From the NCBI GenBank assembly GCA_002682825.1, contig NOKP01000017.1, forward strand, positions 744,001 through 808,000: a DNA stretch of 64,000 bases. The letters are read 5' to 3'. The translations under genes and the position numbers were made by a program. Source of the DNA: Neonectria sp. B-13 (taxonomy: Eukaryota > Ascomycota > Sordariomycetes > Hypocreales > Nectriaceae). This document shows, in pieces, positions 11,557 to 22,351 of the stretch. Each line of letters starts with the position of its first letter. Within the stretch, counting starts at the first letter, position 1. The notes below the pieces were generated by a model that saw only the letters and a list, made by a program, of their open reading frames with translations, searched no databases and was not told the origin of the DNA.

Positions 11557-12599
11557 ATGGATCGACTCATCCATCTTGTCTCTCTTGTTCAAAGGGGCGA
11601 CAGCGATGCAGCCGCGTTTTCGTTTTACCACTACAATCCAACCAAAGCAGGCGCTGTCATCTTCGCTTTGCTCTTCATTGCCAGTACATTGATGCATCTT
11701 TTTCAATTATGGCGGACGCGTTGTTGGTTCGTTATCCCTTTAATCTTGGGAGGCATCTGTAAGTCGGCCCCCGTCAGTTTTCAAGGTTCTTTTTCGTCTT
11801 ATGCGAACCCGACCGCTGACCTTTTTACCGCAAGTCGAGTTCATCGGCTACTGTGGTCGAGTCGCGTCGGCTAACCAGTCCCCGAACTGGACCTTAGCCC
11901 CATACATTGTCCAAACGCTTCTTCTTCTCGTTGCCCCAGCCCTGTTTGCCGCCACTATCTACATGGAACTGGGCAAGATTATTCTCCTTGTTGACGGTGA
12001 AAGGCATTCTATTATCCCCAAAAGATGGATGACCAAGATCTTCGTTACTGGAGATGTCTTATCCTTTCTACTCCAGGGTGCTGGTATGTTAAATGTGCTT
12101 CCTCACTCATATCTATCCAGAATGCCTAACCTGGTAGCTAGGCGGCGGCATCCAATCCTCTGGAACTCTCGAAAGTCTAGAGACAGGTACCCACATTATT
12201 GTCGGCGGCCTCTTCGTGCAACTCCTATTCTTCGGCATTTTTGTCGTTGTCGCTGTGGCATTTCACCTTAAGATCCGACAGGCACCCACAACCCTTTCCG
12301 CCGGTGGTGTACCCTGGAAAAAGCACATGATGGCCCTTTACACCGCCAGCGGGCTGATCATGGTGCGCTCGGTATTTAGGCTCGTTGAGTATCTGCAGGG
12401 CTTTGATGGATACTTGCTTCATCATGAGGTCTATCTGTACATCTTCGACGCAACACTGATGTTCCTCACCTTGGTGCTGCTCAACGTAGTGCATCCGGCT
12501 GAAATCGCGACAGTGATGTATGGCTCGAAAGGGACAAGTTATGAGTTTGAGGTTGAACTAGGCTCCCGACACCACCGACTTGGGTCAGGTACGGCATGA
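11557..12599 (+). CDS. RTA1-like seven-helix membrane protein (module copy 1)
   Basis: Exons 11557-11758, 11835-12083 and 12142-12599 give 302 residues. Features typical of the RTA1 family are visible: an extracellular N-terminus with FYHYNPTKAG, the helix-2 motif FEFIGYCGRVASANQ created by the first splice, LLLVAPALFAATIYMELGK, and PKRWMTKIFVTGDVLSFLLQ. Near the end come RSVFRLVEYLQGFDGYLLHHE and VYLYIFDATLMFLTLVLLN. About seven hydrophobic spans are seen. In yeast, RTA1/RSB1 relatives act at the plasma membrane in lipid translocation and resistance to amphipathic compounds; the cargo here is unknown. It is transcribed away from an Upc2-like regulator, as is its paralogue at 14811, which lacks the second intron. 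Confidence 0.88.
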
Positions 12600-12932
12600 C
12601 CAGTTCTATGATTACCGGTTCAAAGGCACGAGTAGAAGAAGGAGAGGTCGAAGTTTCGAAGGAAGGGGAACAAAATGGTATCAACCGGGCTTGCATGCCT
12701 TAGGCTCGGATACGTTCTATGTAGTGATGCTAGAGGTCAAAAACAATTATAGCTTCGCTTCCTTTCGCCAAATCCTACACACTACCATACCCAAGTTGCT
12801 GACTGGGGTATTTTCAATTTGTGGCTCCTCTACCATCTGAACATCGCGGCCACGGCCATCTCCCTTTGTTTAAACCGTTGGAGGAAGCAAGGACCGTTGC
12901 TAAATATTTGCTCCTTCATTATATGCCCATAT
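12600..12932. other. Intergenic between convergent genes
   Basis: These 333 bases lie between the 3' ends of the first RTA1-like gene and the second regulator. Both 3' untranslated regions should be here; nothing else was recognised. Confidence 0.5.
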
Positions 12933-14332
12933 CTAAGCTGACACAACGCAGTCCATTTCTTCTATCGGCCAGGTTATCCACGGCTTGTGCTCATTGTCGA
13001 GAATCTTATAGGCTCTGCGTATGAGACGGTCGCCCCAGCCCTTTATCCACCAGTGGATCTCCAGCTTGTGTAGCAAAACGCAAAAGTGAGCAAAGATTGC
13101 CACAGACTCTTGGGTTGGTACCTTGAGGAGCGGTAAGAAGTCGTCTAAGACCAGGTAGATCCATGTGAATAAATCCGTGATATCTGCTTGCGAACCATTG
13201 AAAAATGATACCGACACCACCCGTAGCTCTTTGATGGCGTATGTGTAGACGCGTAGCGCCTCAGGGTCAACGACAGATCCGCTCACCAGCATCTGCAGCT
13301 CTTTCAGGGCGTCTGTCATGACCGTCCCCATCTCCGGTTCCAGTGGGGAGCGCGTCCAAAGCGGCGACCGGCCTACCTGTGCAAGGAATAGGTCCAACGG
13401 ACCGCGGTGCCCGGCTGGGCCCAGCGTCTCAATGAGAGATTTGGTCCCCCGGAGAAGAAACACCCATTCAGGGAAACTACTCTCGCCAAATAAGAGCAGG
13501 CCATCCGATGGCTGACTTGGACCGCCCATAGCTGAGCAATGTTAGCGGGGGCGGCAAGGTTGTCACATGGATCATGCGTGGATGGGTGCGAACCGAAAAA
13601 GATGGTTAAGACGGAGAAGACGAATAAGTTGCTTGCATTCTCTTCCTTGATATCTGACAACAGACTCATCGCTTGCCGCGACGCTATCCGGTGGTAGGTC
13701 AAGGCAGTGGAAGTATACAGCTCCTTTCTCTCGGGTGAATGATGGGCGAGATGCAGCGCCGAGACGGCGAGGATGGCTCGCATCACGTAGTCGCATCTAA
13801 ACCCCATTTGGATGACCTCGCCGCGCCAAAAGTGTCGCATGGGTGGATAGCAAAAGAGAGTGGCGTAGGTGGACGTGGTAAAGTGGTGCATGAGCTGGAG
13901 ATCAAGCATGTTCAATGCAGGGGCCGCTTCGTTGTTTGTTAAGAAATCGGGGTAAGCGCTGGACTCGGCGAGGAATTCGCAGTCGACGCCGTGCTTGAGA
14001 CAGTTGTGGCATGATGGACGCTGCTCATCGCACTGTACAAGACTCGTCAGCCGCGTCAGAACGGGAGGGAAGTGCGTAGATAGGCATGTGTGCTCAAGTC
14101 CAGACGTCCCAGGTCGGTCTATTAGCGAAGACAGTGTGGTCATTGTCAAATGGACCACCCGTCTTGTCGAACTTGCCTTTATCTTTCTCTTCTTGCAAGT
14201 CTTGCAACCCGTCCTGGCTTTGGCGTGCGAGCGCCTGGGTGCGGGCTTTCGCCTCTTGGACCGGTCTGTCAGGGGCGTTTCCAATGCTGAAGCGTCCGAG
14301 GTGGCAGACTTGGACCGTGATCGACCAGACAT
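12933..14332 (-). CDS. Zn2Cys6 regulator, Upc2-like group (module copy 2)
   Basis: Exons 14177-14332, 13594-14032 and 12933-13531 give 397 residues. The start at 14332 has a strong context (GCCGCCATGT); an ATG at 14350 would add six residues. As in the copy at 9236, the first intron splits the zinc cluster right after ..KRKIK, joining GCKTCKKRKIK to CDEQRPSCHNCLKHGVDC (cysteines 43, 46, 53, 60, 63, 70). This 144-bp intron has a GC donor (GCAAGT) and a TACAG acceptor and is frame-neutral, so an unspliced reading stays open. The second intron (62 bp, GTTCGC donor, GCTAAC branch) restores FSVLTIFFAMGGPSQPSD. LQLMHHFTTSTYATLF marks the Upc2-like regulatory domain. It is divergent from the RTA1-like gene at 14811. 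Confidence 0.85.
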
Positions 14333-14810
14333 GGCGGCGCCTTCTCCCATTGGCAATCAACAGATGAGGATACGACGACAAGGTGTGAGGGAAAGCTCGT
14401 ACAATCGTCAAGCTTTCTCGTAAAGTTCGGAAGCTGGACTGACTGACTCAGCCACACTCAGACAGACACGCAAAGCCTTCCGCTGCTTCAGATGTGGATC
14501 CTCCCTCCATCCACTACTCCACACAGCCAGTGCGCGCTCGGGCAGTCCGTCGCACTTTCATCGTACTCGGACTTAGTACGAGGCCATGCACAGTCGATTC
14601 ATTACTCAAGGAACTACTTCATATCAGATAAAAGGGCAATTTTCCGTTCAGCTCCATCCAACTTCAAACAGACATCAGTTCTCAACACTCCCGTTAAAAC
14701 CCCCAATTGCAGTTCCGCACTGGCTCAGCTCCAGGTCTATCAAACAACGTTGCACCCGAAGCTCTCGAATTGCCCATCTCTCTGCTTCGACACTCAAAAA
14801 CGGCCCCATC
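14333..14810. promoter_or_regulatory. Divergent promoter region, regulator 2 / RTA1-like 2
   Basis: These 478 bases lie between divergent starts. Short frames are present, but the RTA1-like protein clearly begins at 14811. No cis motif could be assigned by eye. Confidence 0.45.
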
Positions 14811-15755
14811 ATGGTTATTGGCACAAGGCAGGATGGCCAGATTGATTTTCAACTCTACCGATATCTCCCATCGCTCCCTGCGGCCGTCATCAGCCTCGTT
14901 GTTTTCGGGATTTTAACCGGGCTTCACACCAGGCGTCTCGTGCGAGCCAGGGCATTCTATTTCATTGCCTTCACAATCGGTGGTCTATGTGAGTTTCAGT
15001 CATTCAGTCCTGCTGGTCAGCCTAGCCCAGGCCGCTAACAATGTGCTTCGCCAGTCCAAACGATCGGTTATGCTGCAAGACTGTGGTCGCATTTCAACAG
15101 ACATTCTGTCATCGCATACTCCATACAAGCCATCCTCATCCTCGTCGCTCCAGCCCTATTTGCAGCCTCCATTTACATGATCCTCGGCCGACTGATTCGA
15201 ACTCTTCGAGCGGAACACCTCTCTCTCATCCCCATTAAATGGTTGACTAAGGTCTTCGTCCTGGGCGATGTGGTTTCCTTCTCACTTCAAGCTGGCGGTG
15301 GCGGTATCCAAGCTACTGGAACCCTCAAGATGTATGACCTCGGCGAGAAGATTATCGTCGTCGGCCTCTTCATTCAGATCGCTGTCTTTGGCTTCTTTGT
15401 CATCACAACCATTTTGTTCCATCACCGGGTAACTGTAGCTCCAACGGCCATTGTTGTTCAGGGCACTGTTCCCTGGAAGCGTCATATTTGGGTTTTGTAT
15501 ACAACAAGCGCCATCATCTTAGTCAGGAGTATCTTCCGAGTCATCGAGTACTTGCAAGGCAATGGCGGCTATCTCATCTCTCATGAGGTATTTTTATATA
15601 TCTTCGACATGCTTCTTATGGTTACTGTTATGGTCATTTTCCTTGTGTGGTACATTGATGATCTCAACCAGAAACATGCGCCGAGGGATAAGAACCTGGA
15701 GGATCGAATGGACTCTAATGATGGAATGCTTGAGGAACTCCCACCGCATTATTAA
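14811..15755 (+). CDS. RTA1-like seven-helix membrane protein (module copy 2)
   Basis: Exons 14811-14988 and 15055-15755 give 292 residues; the 66-bp intron (GTGAGT donor, GCTAAC branch) sits at the same place as intron 1 of the paralogue at 11557. Spliced sequence reads FTIGGLFQTIGYAARLWSH, then AILILVAPALFAASIYM, IPIKWLTKVFVLGDVVSFSL and RSIFRVIEYLQGNGGYLISH, all RTA1-family signatures. About seven membrane helices are predicted and the C-terminal tail is acidic. The frame is open to a far-upstream codon, but the first sensible ATG is 14811. Role as for the paralogue: a plasma-membrane lipid or drug-resistance-type exporter, substrate unknown. It is paired with the Zn2Cys6 regulator at 12933. 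Confidence 0.88.
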
Positions 15756-16061
15756 TTTTGGGACTTTAATCCTTTTTCAGTCTGAATTTGAGTTGTAGCC
15801 AGGCAGCTACATCTTAAATAACACAGTATTTCTTTTTATAGAAAAGAAATTCATTCTAAATTATATATTATTCAGGTTATTGAAGCGACCCACCTTACAG
15901 CATAAGCCGATAAGGCAACAGCTTATCCACTGAAAAATTTCTTGCTAGGGCGAAGTCCACGTGTTGTTCCGCTAAAAGTCAAAGGAATCCATGCCATTGC
16001 AATCTTAACTCTTCATCTCGCTTCCTAGACAATATTTCTCACGCCATCAACCTAACTCCCC
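15756..16061. other. Intergenic
   Basis: These 306 bases hold the 3' end of the RTA1-like gene, which includes an AT-rich run near 15820-15880, and the promoter of the F-box gene. Nothing else was seen. Confidence 0.5.
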
Positions 16062-17747
16062 ATGATGGAATCTGCAGTACCCGATGTCTTAGCGAGATTT
16101 TCCCCAGAGATCATTGCAGAAATCTTCTCCTTATTACCAAAGAAAACGCTGCTCGGGCTTAGATGTCTCAATCGCCAGATTGAGGCTATCGCCACGACAT
16201 GGGCATTTCGACACGTGCAGCTCGGAGCTCGCGCGCATACGAACTCACATGAGAATTTTGTTCACATCGCAAACTCAGACAAGTTGCGTGGTATGGTGCG
16301 AGAGATTACCTGCGATACTTGGGTTGGACCTGACTTTGCCTACCATACGAATGCCGAGTACGAGACTCCCGAGGGCTTTCTAAACGCGCTGCCGCTCCTA
16401 CGGTGCTTCAAGAACTTGACAGCTCTCCACTTGCGCTTTAATGAGCACTGCGCCCATGTAGAATCGGATGGAATAGATGCCGATGAAACAACCGAATTCA
16501 GATTCAGGGTCCTCGACACTGTTTTTCAATGCATCGCCGGAACGTGGTCAGTTGAAAGGCAGCAGGAAATTGACGAAGATGAACTTGGCTTCGATGGCGA
16601 TTATAAGCTCGCTGAAGCTCCGAACGGCGTCATAACCGGCCCTCTACAGCTCAGAACGCTTACAGTCTCTAATCTGGCCGACTTTGATGATGAACGACTT
16701 ACAAATTCGCAAGCTTTTAAAACAAGCCTTTCCTCAAGCAGTCTTGTTGACTTGAAGTTGTATATTACCGTCCAAGGCGACGAAGCTGCACCAGAAGATT
16801 CGATCTGGCTTCGCGAAAAATATGACTTGTTTGAGAGGCTCCCCACGACTTGGATATCCCCATCGATCGCTGGAAACTTGAGGACTCTATCACTTTACAG
16901 CCGAGATTACTGGGGATGGAACCCGAAAATGGACTTCAGAGCTGTACGGCCTGGGATGGGAGCTGATTCAGGATTGCCAAATCTCAGAGTTCTCGCGTTG
17001 GGCAATTACATCTTCAGTCACGAATGGCAGGTCGACTGGATCGCATCTCTTGGCAGGAAAAACGCAGCCGGAGGACTTCAGGCCCTTTACTTGGATGATT
17101 GCCCTATCATGTATCACGCACGCCACTTGACTCCTCTGGATCAGAGTACTACTGTCATTGGAAAGGACACCGAGGGTAACGACATCGAAGTTTCGAACGC
17201 AGGTTATAACAGGAAGGATGTTATAACTCGAAGCTCGACGTTTGAGGATGGTGTTTCTAACACGCCCTATCCTCTTCGATGGCACACAATCCTCGCTCAG
17301 TGGCGCAAGACCATGTCGGCAATCACCGTCTTCAAAATGGGGCACGGTGCATGGGATAATAGCCCTCAAGTGCTCCATGATATTTTGGAGCTGGACAATA
17401 ATGAAGAAGAAATGAATTATGATTCGCAGTGTCAAGCGTTTGAACACAACACTTTCCGCAACTTTGACTGCCCTTCACCACCTCCAGACGGGGAGGACTG
17501 TGTTGTTGGGTTGGAGAGGTACAGACACGGGGCTGGCTTAGTTCAAACCCGAGGGACCCAGCTGTTGTATGCCTATTTCGACATCCACATCGGTCCATCT
17601 GCCTGGTGCGTGCTGGCTGAGAACGAGAGCCGCGGCATTCGAGAGCCGGAGCTCGGGGATGACGTCAAAGCCAAAGATGAAGCAGCTTTAGAACTCTTCC
17701 AGTCTACGATCGACGCCAGACGAAGGGGCGGGAACATCTATGAGTGA
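16062..17747 (+). CDS. F-box protein
   Basis: A single-exon gene of 561 residues starting at ATGATG; the second ATG (16065) is equally possible. Residues 8-50 (DVLARFSPEIIAEIFSLLPK through RCLNRQIEAIATTWAF) match the F-box, which binds Skp1 in SCF ubiquitin ligases. The remaining 500 residues contain leucine-spaced segments (NLTALHLRFNEH, LQLRTLTVSNLADF, LVDLKLYITVQ, LRVLALGNYIF), like the divergent leucine-rich substrate-binding region of many fungal F-box proteins. The substrate is unknown. It converges on the FAD monooxygenase gene. These genes are expanded in moulds and are probably not part of the neighbouring cluster. Confidence 0.86.
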   Translation: MMESAVPDVLARFSPEIIAEIFSLLPKKTLLGLRCLNRQIEAIATTWAFRHVQLGARAHTNSHENFVHIANSDKLRGMVREITCDTWVGPDFAYHTNAEYETPEGFLNALPLLRCFKNLTALHLRFNEHCAHVESDGIDADETTEFRFRVLDTVFQCIAGTWSVERQQEIDEDELGFDGDYKLAEAPNGVITGPLQLRTLTVSNLADFDDERLTNSQAFKTSLSSSSLVDLKLYITVQGDEAAPEDSIWLREKYDLFERLPTTWISPSIAGNLRTLSLYSRDYWGWNPKMDFRAVRPGMGADSGLPNLRVLALGNYIFSHEWQVDWIASLGRKNAAGGLQALYLDDCPIMYHARHLTPLDQSTTVIGKDTEGNDIEVSNAGYNRKDVITRSSTFEDGVSNTPYPLRWHTILAQWRKTMSAITVFKMGHGAWDNSPQVLHDILELDNNEEEMNYDSQCQAFEHNTFRNFDCPSPPPDGEDCVVGLERYRHGAGLVQTRGTQLLYAYFDIHIGPSAWCVLAENESRGIREPELGDDVKAKDEAALELFQSTIDARRRGGNIYE

Positions 17748-17867
17748 GAGTGATTCGAGTGAAGTTGGAGGCTTGAGAGAAGATAAAATAGCCCAGTTAT
17801 GTCAGTCGAGCTAGTTGAGATGTTCATGTTTGATAAGTACAGCAATGAATAGATATGACTTGGTATA

Positions 17868-19334
17868 CTACAGTCGCGAGGTGATCCCGTCCTTCTCTTT
17901 CTCCCACTTCTGGGCAGCGTCTGAAGTGGCATCATATCCGTACAGCCAATCTTGAAATATGGTGTTGCCCATGAGGTTTGGACTGCTGGCGTAATCTCCA
18001 GCCTTGAAGACACTTCGTCTCATGGCTAGCATGTCCTCGTCCTTCATGTGAATGAAGAACCTGTTCGTAAAGCTACCCCTTTGGATTGCGTGTACACGGC
18101 CTACCCTCAACCGGTAGAAGAAGTGTAGCAGCTTAGGGAGGTCTTCCTTGGACTCTAGGTGAGAGAGGACCGATTCTAGAGCAGCGGCGTCTTCGATTGC
18201 CATGGCAGCGCCCTGAGCCAGGTAGGGCAATGTCGCATGGACGGCGTCGCCCATGAGAACCATCTTGCCGGCCGGATGAACCCAGTTGGTTATGGCAGGG
18301 AGGTCGGTCAAGCGCCACTTCTCAATCTCTTCTGGGAGGAATGAAAGGAGCTTCTGGATCCTAGACTAAATTGAGCGACCGAGACAGTCGAGAAATCAAG
18401 CGGATAACTTACATGGGTGACCATCCTCGATAGGCATTTCGCACCTCGGCAACGTTGGCTGGAGCTTTGAAGCCCTTCATCTTGCGATCATCGGGAATGA
18501 CCATGAGAAGATTGAACGTTTTCTCCTTTTGCATGTTATATCTAGGCGCATAATAAGCTGACCGGCACAATGATTTAGTGCGCAAAAGGAGTGTCAAGAC
18601 TTACCCAATGATATGATGATCAGGGCCCAAGAATTGCTCGAAGTTTGGGTCTTCGCTTAGAGGAGCCAACTCAGGGTCATTTATGAGGTATTCCCTTGGA
18701 ATCACAACGCGGAAGCAGGTATCACCCGTCTCGTGTGGCTCAGTCTTTAGTCCTGCTGCATTTCTCGCGATGCTTTTGACGCCGTCAGACGCGATAATAA
18801 GATCACCGCGGACAATCTCTCCAGATTCGAGCAACACTGATGCCTCGTCAGGGTTGTACTCGACCACCATCTGGCCCTTGCGCACTTTGGCACCAGCTGC
18901 GATGGCAGCGTTCAGGAGGACGGTATGATAGTCGGGTCTGTAGACCTGCCAGTACGGCGCTCCGTACTTCTCACGGTGTCTTGATAGATCAGTGAACCCT
19001 TCCGGCGCTCCAGTGATCCAAGACCGGTAGTTGATACGTGAAGGCTTGGAGCTGATGGCATCCATCTGCTCGTTCATGCCCCATCGGATGAGTTCCCTGG
19101 CTGCATTGGGAGGTACTTGAACGCCAGCGCCAACCTAAATGTCGATAAAATGGTTAATACTGAGATGCGATGCGATTTTGCCTTGGACGATGACTTGATT
19201 CTTACCTCGATGAAATCCGTTGCTTGCTCTAGCACCGTGGCACGATGCCCTGCATTTGTGACAGCTATAGCGGCTCCCAGCCCTCCAATACCTGCCCCTA
19301 CAATGATGATATTGAGCTGACACTTGGCAGGCAT
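17868..19334 (-). CDS. FAD-dependent monooxygenase (salicylate-hydroxylase-like) with PTS1
   Basis: Four exons (19206-19334, 18605-19134, 18413-18541, 17868-18360) give 426 residues. The FAD dinucleotide fold is at residues 9-22 (IIIVGAGIGGLGAA), the DG motif is in RGDLIIASDGVKS, and the GD motif near residue 300 (GKMVLMGDAVHATLPYLAQG) binds the FAD ribityl chain. This is the class A aromatic or alicyclic hydroxylase pattern, which uses NAD(P)H and O2. The protein ends ITSRL: the SRL tripeptide is a canonical peroxisomal PTS1 signal. Its promoter region, shared with the next regulator gene's 3' side, holds CGGAAT sites at 19546 and 19599. It is the leftmost member of the central cluster. The hydroxylated substrate is not predictable from sequence. 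Confidence 0.9.
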
Positions 19335-19545
19335 GATTGGTTATGTCGTAGATTAAGACCTTGGTGTAATAGGGGATCCGTTGACTGGGCTATTAAACAT
19401 GGATGCTTGTTTACTCACTGATTTTAACAGTGGCCGAGCATTTTAATATGGACTGACCCCCTCGGTTAATCGAAAGATGTTCTCCTTGATGACTAAGAAA
19501 ACGCAAGATTGGATACTGTTCTCCGAAATAGAGTGCCCGACATTG

Positions 19546-19608
19546 CGGAATGCCGTCCGTGTATTATTCCGAGATAGTTATGGATTTCCGTCTCGGACCG
19601 GAATACGG
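19546..19608. promoter_or_regulatory. CGG-type sites upstream of FAD monooxygenase
   Basis: CGGAATGCCG (19546-19555) is an inverted CGG/CCG pair and CGGAATACGG (19599-19608) a direct pair, 210-275 bases before the monooxygenase start. Such spaced CGG triplets are what Zn2Cys6 dimers bind. The whole gap 19335-19931 holds no gene. Confidence 0.5.
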
Positions 19609-19931
19609 GATTGGTCAACGTCACATGTCATTGGACGAATGCGTACTGAATGACTCTGCGCATGCACTATAATGTATTGAGACGCCGATATGAATTAATG
19701 GTATTTCAACGAATGCATCGATACGGTCGCATAGTATTACTAGAGGAAATGGCCGAGAGTGTGGTAAAGGTGCATTCGTGGAGCCATTATGTAGCTGCAA
19801 TTCAGCAGTCTCCACCTTGAAATGCAACGCGAATTCAAAACGACGAGTGATTGGGTCTTAGATACATCTTTTCAAGTCCCACCCACCCCCTTTGTTATCT
19901 TTCCCATATTATGATCGAATTATTGTACCAA

Positions 19932-20684
19932 TTATGCAATATTTAGTGTACCGATATCATCCCAAGCCTCTAGTAGTGACACCACTGTGTCGTTGTCCCA
20001 TTGGGCACCCTGCTGCCCCTCTATAGCAGAACATTTGTTCTGCTCTGGCCGTCGTAATCCAGGTGATGCCATCGAGTTGCTTCCCTCCCACTTTGCTCGT
20101 CCTTCAATAATAATACCTTTAACTTTGTATCCCATGAGTGACAGAACCTGGCTCTCCATTGATAAAAGTGCGATGTCTTCTGTCACGTATCCAGAATATG
20201 TGGCTTGCTCACTAAACTCTGTCGACTCTAGAATTGGCATGAAGCTCCTTGTAAGTCCACCCTCATCCTCTGTGTTCGATCTTTCGGACCAACGTGGCTG
20301 TTGAAGCTCATAGTCCTCTTCACAAGAGTATCCGGTAGTTGACTCGGGAGTGAGCATAGTCGTGAGCGGTCTTATAGGCCGACTGCTTGGTGTAGGACGC
20401 CCTTTCACCAAGCGGCGTAAGGTTGCGCCTTGTTTCGCCCTTGTACTCTTTGGCCTGTGCCTTTTCGCTTTCGGCTGTCTCTTTCCGGACGGAATGGTAC
20501 ATTCATCGTTGAAGTGCTGGCAGTTGATGCACTGGTCGCCGGGTGTTGCCTGGATGCACCTCACTTTTCGTTTTCGACAAGTTTCGCATGCTGGGTAGTC
20601 GCTTCTTTGTCTTTTTTTCGAAAAATTTCGCCGAGACGGTGTGGAATTCTGACCGGATATTTCCCCTTCATGTGATGTAGACAT
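19932..20684 (-). CDS. Small Zn2Cys6 DNA-binding protein without the usual regulatory domain
   Basis: A single exon of 250 residues from the ATG at 20684; the open frame begins further up only with a TTG. A complete zinc cluster occupies residues 33-62 (cysteines 33, 36, 43, 52, 55, 62; CETCRKRKVRC..CINCQHFNDEC), flanked by basic linkers (KRQRSDY, KRQPKAKRHRPKSTR). The remaining 170 residues are polar and do not contain the fungal-specific middle homology region; the end is acidic (LLEAWDDIGTLNIA), possibly an activation tail. It lies inside the central cluster, so it may be a pathway regulator, perhaps alongside the 903-residue one at 27753. Its own promoter is the gap shared with the cyclase-like gene. 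Confidence 0.82.
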   Translation of the reverse strand: MSTSHEGEISGQNSTPSRRNFSKKRQRSDYPACETCRKRKVRCIQATPGDQCINCQHFNDECTIPSGKRQPKAKRHRPKSTRAKQGATLRRLVKGRPTPSSRPIRPLTTMLTPESTTGYSCEEDYELQQPRWSERSNTEDEGGLTRSFMPILESTEFSEQATYSGYVTEDIALLSMESQVLSLMGYKVKGIIIEGRAKWEGSNSMASPGLRRPEQNKCSAIEGQQGAQWDNDTVVSLLEAWDDIGTLNIA

Positions 20685-20949
20685 ATGTGCTTGTTGATGA
20701 TGGAATGTCAATCAGAATTGACATATTTTCAAGGTGTGTTGGCTGCCGTGAGACTTGCTGGCAGACGATTGGTGGTAGTTGTTACGGTCAAGAAAATGAG
20801 GGCGTCCCATTAAGAGATACGGACTTGTAGGAAATTGTGAGCTCTAGCTGAAGTGGCAAGGTAGAATTATGACGATTCGAAAGTCCGGAACGGAGTACCA
20901 CTAGTTCGGCGCCAATGTCCGATGCTCCGAAATCAGGGCCGGGTGGGGT

Positions 20950-20960
20950 CGGTATTTCCG
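20950..20960. promoter_or_regulatory. CGGTATTTCCG palindromic site
   Basis: CGG-N5-CCG lies in the 318-base divergent gap (20685-21002) between the small Zn2Cys6 gene and the cyclase-family gene. It differs from CGGAAATTCCG, seen at 23071 and 27310, in two of the five central bases. Additional CGGAA-like half-sites lie near 20884 and 20928. Probable binding site for a cluster Zn2Cys6 dimer. Confidence 0.55.
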
Positions 20961-21002
20961 GACAACACCTCATATATCACGGAAGGACTGTAGCCAGCAA
21001 CA

Positions 21003-22220
21003 ATGCGGTTCTCAACCCTTGCGGATTTGAGGAAAATGGAACCAAAAACGTTGTCCAACACCCCCACACCTGTTTTCAGCGACTTGCCGCTTCGAAAAGA
21101 TGATCCCCCATACTCGTCTTGGGGGCTCTGGGGAGAGGAAGATCATTTGGGAACCTTGGTACCTGGGCATCTCCATGGTCTACGTCGTGGATGTATTCAC
21201 TAACAAGTGTCCAAAGAATTGGCTATCTCCCGCTGTTGTTCGAGATGCTGCCTCTGAGATTCGTGAAGGGCGCCGTTTCAGTCTCAAGTATGCATATCCC
21301 ATCTAAAAGTAGCTTGCCTTTCACATTTGTTTCCCAATCTTACACCCTTCCTTCAGCTGGTGTCTGAGCCATCCGAAGACGCCCGGGTTTGGTAGGCACA
21401 AGGAAGCCTTCCACCACTCGATCTCTGGCCCCGGGCATGTCCTTGACGATACGGTAAGTCCATAGCGGGAACAAGTATTCCCGAGTGTCAATTTCTAACA
21501 TCTGGTAAATAGATCACGTTTAACACGCAGAAAAGCACTCAATGGGATGGCCTGCGCCATTTTGCTTACCAAAAGGAACAGCTCTTTTACAACGGCGTAA
21601 CTCGAGAGGAAATTCTTCAACACCCGGACGGGAGATTGGGACTTCAATGGTGGCATAAAGCAGGATGCGTCGCTGGACGAGGAATACTGCTTGACTACTG
21701 GGCCTACGCGGAGGCTATGGACAAACATTACGACGCTTCTCGCCCCCACAGCATCACGTTTGACGACTTGATGGGGTGTCTTCAGTGGCAGCAACAGATG
21801 TCGCCTGATGACCTCCAGCCTAGGGTTGGTGATGTTCTCATAATTCGCTCCGGATTTTCAGCCCGATATCACGAGCTCCATGAGGATGAGGAGCGAGAAG
21901 TTGGGGAAGCGTGGCCACCGGCATCTTGTGGCGTACAGCAAGATCCCAGGCTACTCAAGTGGCTTTGGGACAATCACTTTTCGGCAGTCGGAGGGGATGC
22001 TCCAGGCTGGGAAGCCTTTCCAGTCAAGGAGAGTGCCGGCTTTTTCTTTCACGAGGTCCTGATAGCTGGTTGGGGCTGCCCTATAGCCGAGTTGCTTTGG
22101 CTCGAGGACTTGGCAACATGGTGCCGGGAGAAAAAGCGCTGGACATTCTTCTTGTCGTCTTGTCCATTGAATGTACACGGAGGCGTAGCAAGTCCTGCCA
22201 ACATGATAGCCTTGGTCTAG
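21003..22220 (+). CDS. Cyclase-family (kynurenine-formamidase-like) metal hydrolase
   Basis: Exons 21003-21158, 21217-21287, 21357-21453 and 21513-22220 give 343 residues. The N-terminal sequence WGLWGEEDHLGTLNWLSPAV and the spliced segment SLNWCLSHPKTPGFGRHKEA match fungal proteins of the putative cyclase family (PF04199). The likely metal-binding segment is TITFNTQKSTQWDGLRHFAY, followed by RGILLDYWAYAEAMD and GDVLIIRSGFSARYHEL. Relatives hydrolyse formamides or lactone- and amide-type bonds with a divalent metal, but many fungal members are uncharacterised. It ends MIALV, so no PTS1 is present. It is divergent from the small Zn2Cys6 gene across a gap with a CGG-N5-CCG site, and it lies in the central cluster. 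Intron 1 has a less common GTACCT donor. Confidence 0.85.
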
Positions 22221-22351
22221 TGGAATATATCTGATTTATGCGACGCATGTCATAGTCTAAACAAGTCCAAAATATTCATTACTTAGTGTAGTATTTGTCC
22301 AACCAGTCTGTGTCTAAGCTGTAAATAGATCACTCTGTGCTTTGGCAGTAT

